Shown here: piece after piece, positions 62,821 through 64,000 of the stretch
How positions within the stretch are numbered: the first letter of the stretch is position 1
Layout: each line of letters begins with the position of its first letter
From: Rhodoferax sp.
GTDB taxonomy: Bacteria > Pseudomonadota > Gammaproteobacteria > Burkholderiales > Burkholderiaceae_C
Length of the DNA: 64,000 nucleotides
Assembly: GCA_031291305.1 (NCBI GenBank)
Contig: JARLJH010000063.1
Span: 1 to 64,000, forward strand
Direction: 5' to 3'
Notes under the pieces: model-generated
Told to the model about the DNA's origin: nothing
Databases searched by the model: none
Seen by the model: the letters and a program-made list of their open reading frames with translations, nothing else
Program-made: the position numbers and the translations under genes

Positions 62821-64000
62821 CTAGCGGGTTTCGCGCGTACGTGAACGGGCAGCGTCTCGGCTGCGGGCATCAACGGCGTTTGCTAAAGCATCCGTCACTG
62901 GAGGGCTGGAAGCTTGTATCGGTGCTGTCGTCACACTTGGCGCTTCCTGCGCCACCTGACTGGTCATCTGCATGATCTTGTCAAGCGGCAAGTAAAGCAA
63001 GTTGGAGCCCTGTTTAGAGTCCACCATGACTTTGGTCACACTGCTGTAAATTTGCTGCATGGCATCGATATACATGCGGTCACGCGTGACTTGTGGTGCT
63101 TTCTGGTATTCGGTCAGAACGGATTTGAAACGCTGCGAATCACCTTGTGCCTGAGCCACGATGCGTGCTTTGTAGGCGTCAGCTTCTTCTTTCAGGCGCG
63201 ATGCGGCACCCACGGCGCGAGGAATCACGTCGTTAGCATAAGCTTGGGCCTCGTTCTTGGCACGTTCGCGTTCTTGACCGGCTTTAAGCACGTCGTCAAA
63301 GGCTGCCTGGACTTGTTCAGGGGGGCGAACACCGCCTTGTTGCAAGTTGATACCCACCACCTCAATGCCGACTTTGTAACGATCCAGAATTTTCTGCATC
63401 AACACCCGCACCCTGGGCGCGATCTGATCGCGCTCGTCAGACAAAGCGCTGTCCATACGCATCTTGCCGACAACTTCACGTACCGCCGTCTCGGCGGCCT
63501 GAACCACGGCGTCGGTCGGATTTCTGCTTTCAAACAAAAAGGCACGTGCGTCACTGAGCCGGTATTGCACGGCAAACTTGATTTCAACGATATTTTCGTC
63601 TTCGGTCAGCATGGCTGATTCACGCAGTCCGGTTGCCTTGATGATTACGTCGCGCCCCACATCCACCGAGCGAATCTGCGTAACAAAAACCAGTTCGTGG
63701 CGTTGAATGGGGTACGGTAGACGCCAATTAAAACCGGCCCCTACTGTTGAGTGGTACTTGCCAAATTGTGTGATGACGGCCTGCTGACCCTCTTGCACGA
63801 TGAAGAAACCGGTACCCAACCAGATCAACACGGCTACACCGGCTATCAAACTCGCACCAATACCAGCCGTTTTCATGTCAGGTTGAAAACCGCCAGGCCC
63901 ACCATTGCCACCACCTGAGTTGCCCCCGCCGGAGCCTCTCTCAGAAGGTTTGGCATTGCCAAACAGACCACCAAGCTTGCGATTGAAGTCACGCCACAAC
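62821..64000 (-). CDS. hflK: HflK protease modulator (5' end outside window)
   Basis: At least 392 aa are visible, beginning WRDFNRKLGGLFG; the usual N-terminal Gly/Pro-rich start is missing, so the gene runs past 64000. It holds a Gly-rich segment, a membrane anchor (GIGASLIAGVAVLIWLGTGFFIV), a Band 7 domain, and a coiled coil. Partner of HflC. Confidence 0.93.
   Translation of the reverse strand, partial: LWRDFNRKLGGLFGNAKPSERGSGGGNSGGGNGGPGGFQPDMKTAGIGASLIAGVAVLIWLGTGFFIVQEGQQAVITQFGKYHSTVGAGFNWRLPYPIQRHELVFVTQIRSVDVGRDVIIKATGLRESAMLTEDENIVEIKFAVQYRLSDARAFLFESRNPTDAVVQAAETAVREVVGKMRMDSALSDERDQIAPRVRVLMQKILDRYKVGIEVVGINLQQGGVRPPEQVQAAFDDVLKAGQERERAKNEAQAYANDVIPRAVGAASRLKEEADAYKARIVAQAQGDSQRFKSVLTEYQKAPQVTRDRMYIDAMQQIYSSVTKVMVDSKQGSNLLYLPLDKIMQMTSQVAQEAPSVTTAPIQASSPPVTDALANAVDARSRDAARSRTRETR

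Overview
The window is a chromosomal segment of a betaproteobacterium. The organism is most likely a member of the Burkholderiales, family Comamonadaceae (Rhodoferax/Polaromonas-like). This is inferred from the gene order (yejABEF beside fabI; rimP-nusA-infB-rbfA-truB-typA; mltG-tmk-holB-pilZ-tatD; purA-hisZ-DUF2065-hflC-hflK), from the protein sequences, and from short AT-rich palindromic repeats of a kind I associate with that family. No database search was possible, so the genus is a guess.

Layout. 1-650: scar of an element integrated in a tRNA-Ser gene (truncated integrase plus the 3' part of the tRNA). 669-5311: stomatin/NfeD pair, an Orn/Lys/Arg decarboxylase and fabI. 5440-10941: a YejABEF-type peptide ABC importer. 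11076-19424: translation and transcription operon rimP-nusA-infB-rbfA-truB-typA, preceded by a terminator-like leader. 19555-26819: DMT permease, enoyl-CoA hydratase-like hydrolase, smpB, ratA, rnfH, a DUF4124 protein, guaB and guaA.

26808-42482 is a genomic island of about 15.7 kb inserted at the 3' end of guaA. It is bounded by an imperfect 24-bp direct repeat that repeats the guaA stop-codon region. It carries a P4-type integrase and an AlpA-like excisionase/regulator. Next comes a zinc/HTH protein flanked by a 111-bp inverted repeat that places two near-identical promoter/operator regions facing outward. Then come a TrfA-like replication initiator with an iteron origin (four 21-22-bp iterons, three 11-bp T-rich repeats, a DnaA-box-like site) and a partial P-type conjugation set (TrbJ, TrbK-like, TrbL, TraB). 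A 94-bp array with 11-bp periodicity precedes a ribbon-helix-helix/zinc-ribbon protein. The cargo is an electrophile/alkylation operon (old yellow enzyme, NemR-like TetR regulator, YciI-like protein, Tag glycosylase), an unknown 340-aa protein with its own operator, and a ParD/ParE-type toxin-antitoxin pair next to the right end. No relaxase, VirB4/TrbE or coupling protein is present, so the island looks like an integrated plasmid-like element that replicates after excision but depends on another system for transfer.

42526-64000 returns to core chromosome: a PaiB-like protein, a TadA deaminase with an unusual C-terminal hydrolase-like extension, an LD-carboxypeptidase, a cyclase-FHA protein, the tatD-pilZ-holB-tmk-mltG cluster, ygfZ, a two-component system with an 11-bp-spaced CTTAG array upstream of a Lys/Ala-rich secreted peptide, an ABC ATPase divergent from an arylesterase, selU, a cystathionine beta-lyase-like enzyme, a phosphoribosyltransferase, purA, hisZ and hflC-hflK (hflK cut by the window end). 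About eleven related short repeats are scattered through the core genes, many inside coding frames without breaking them.
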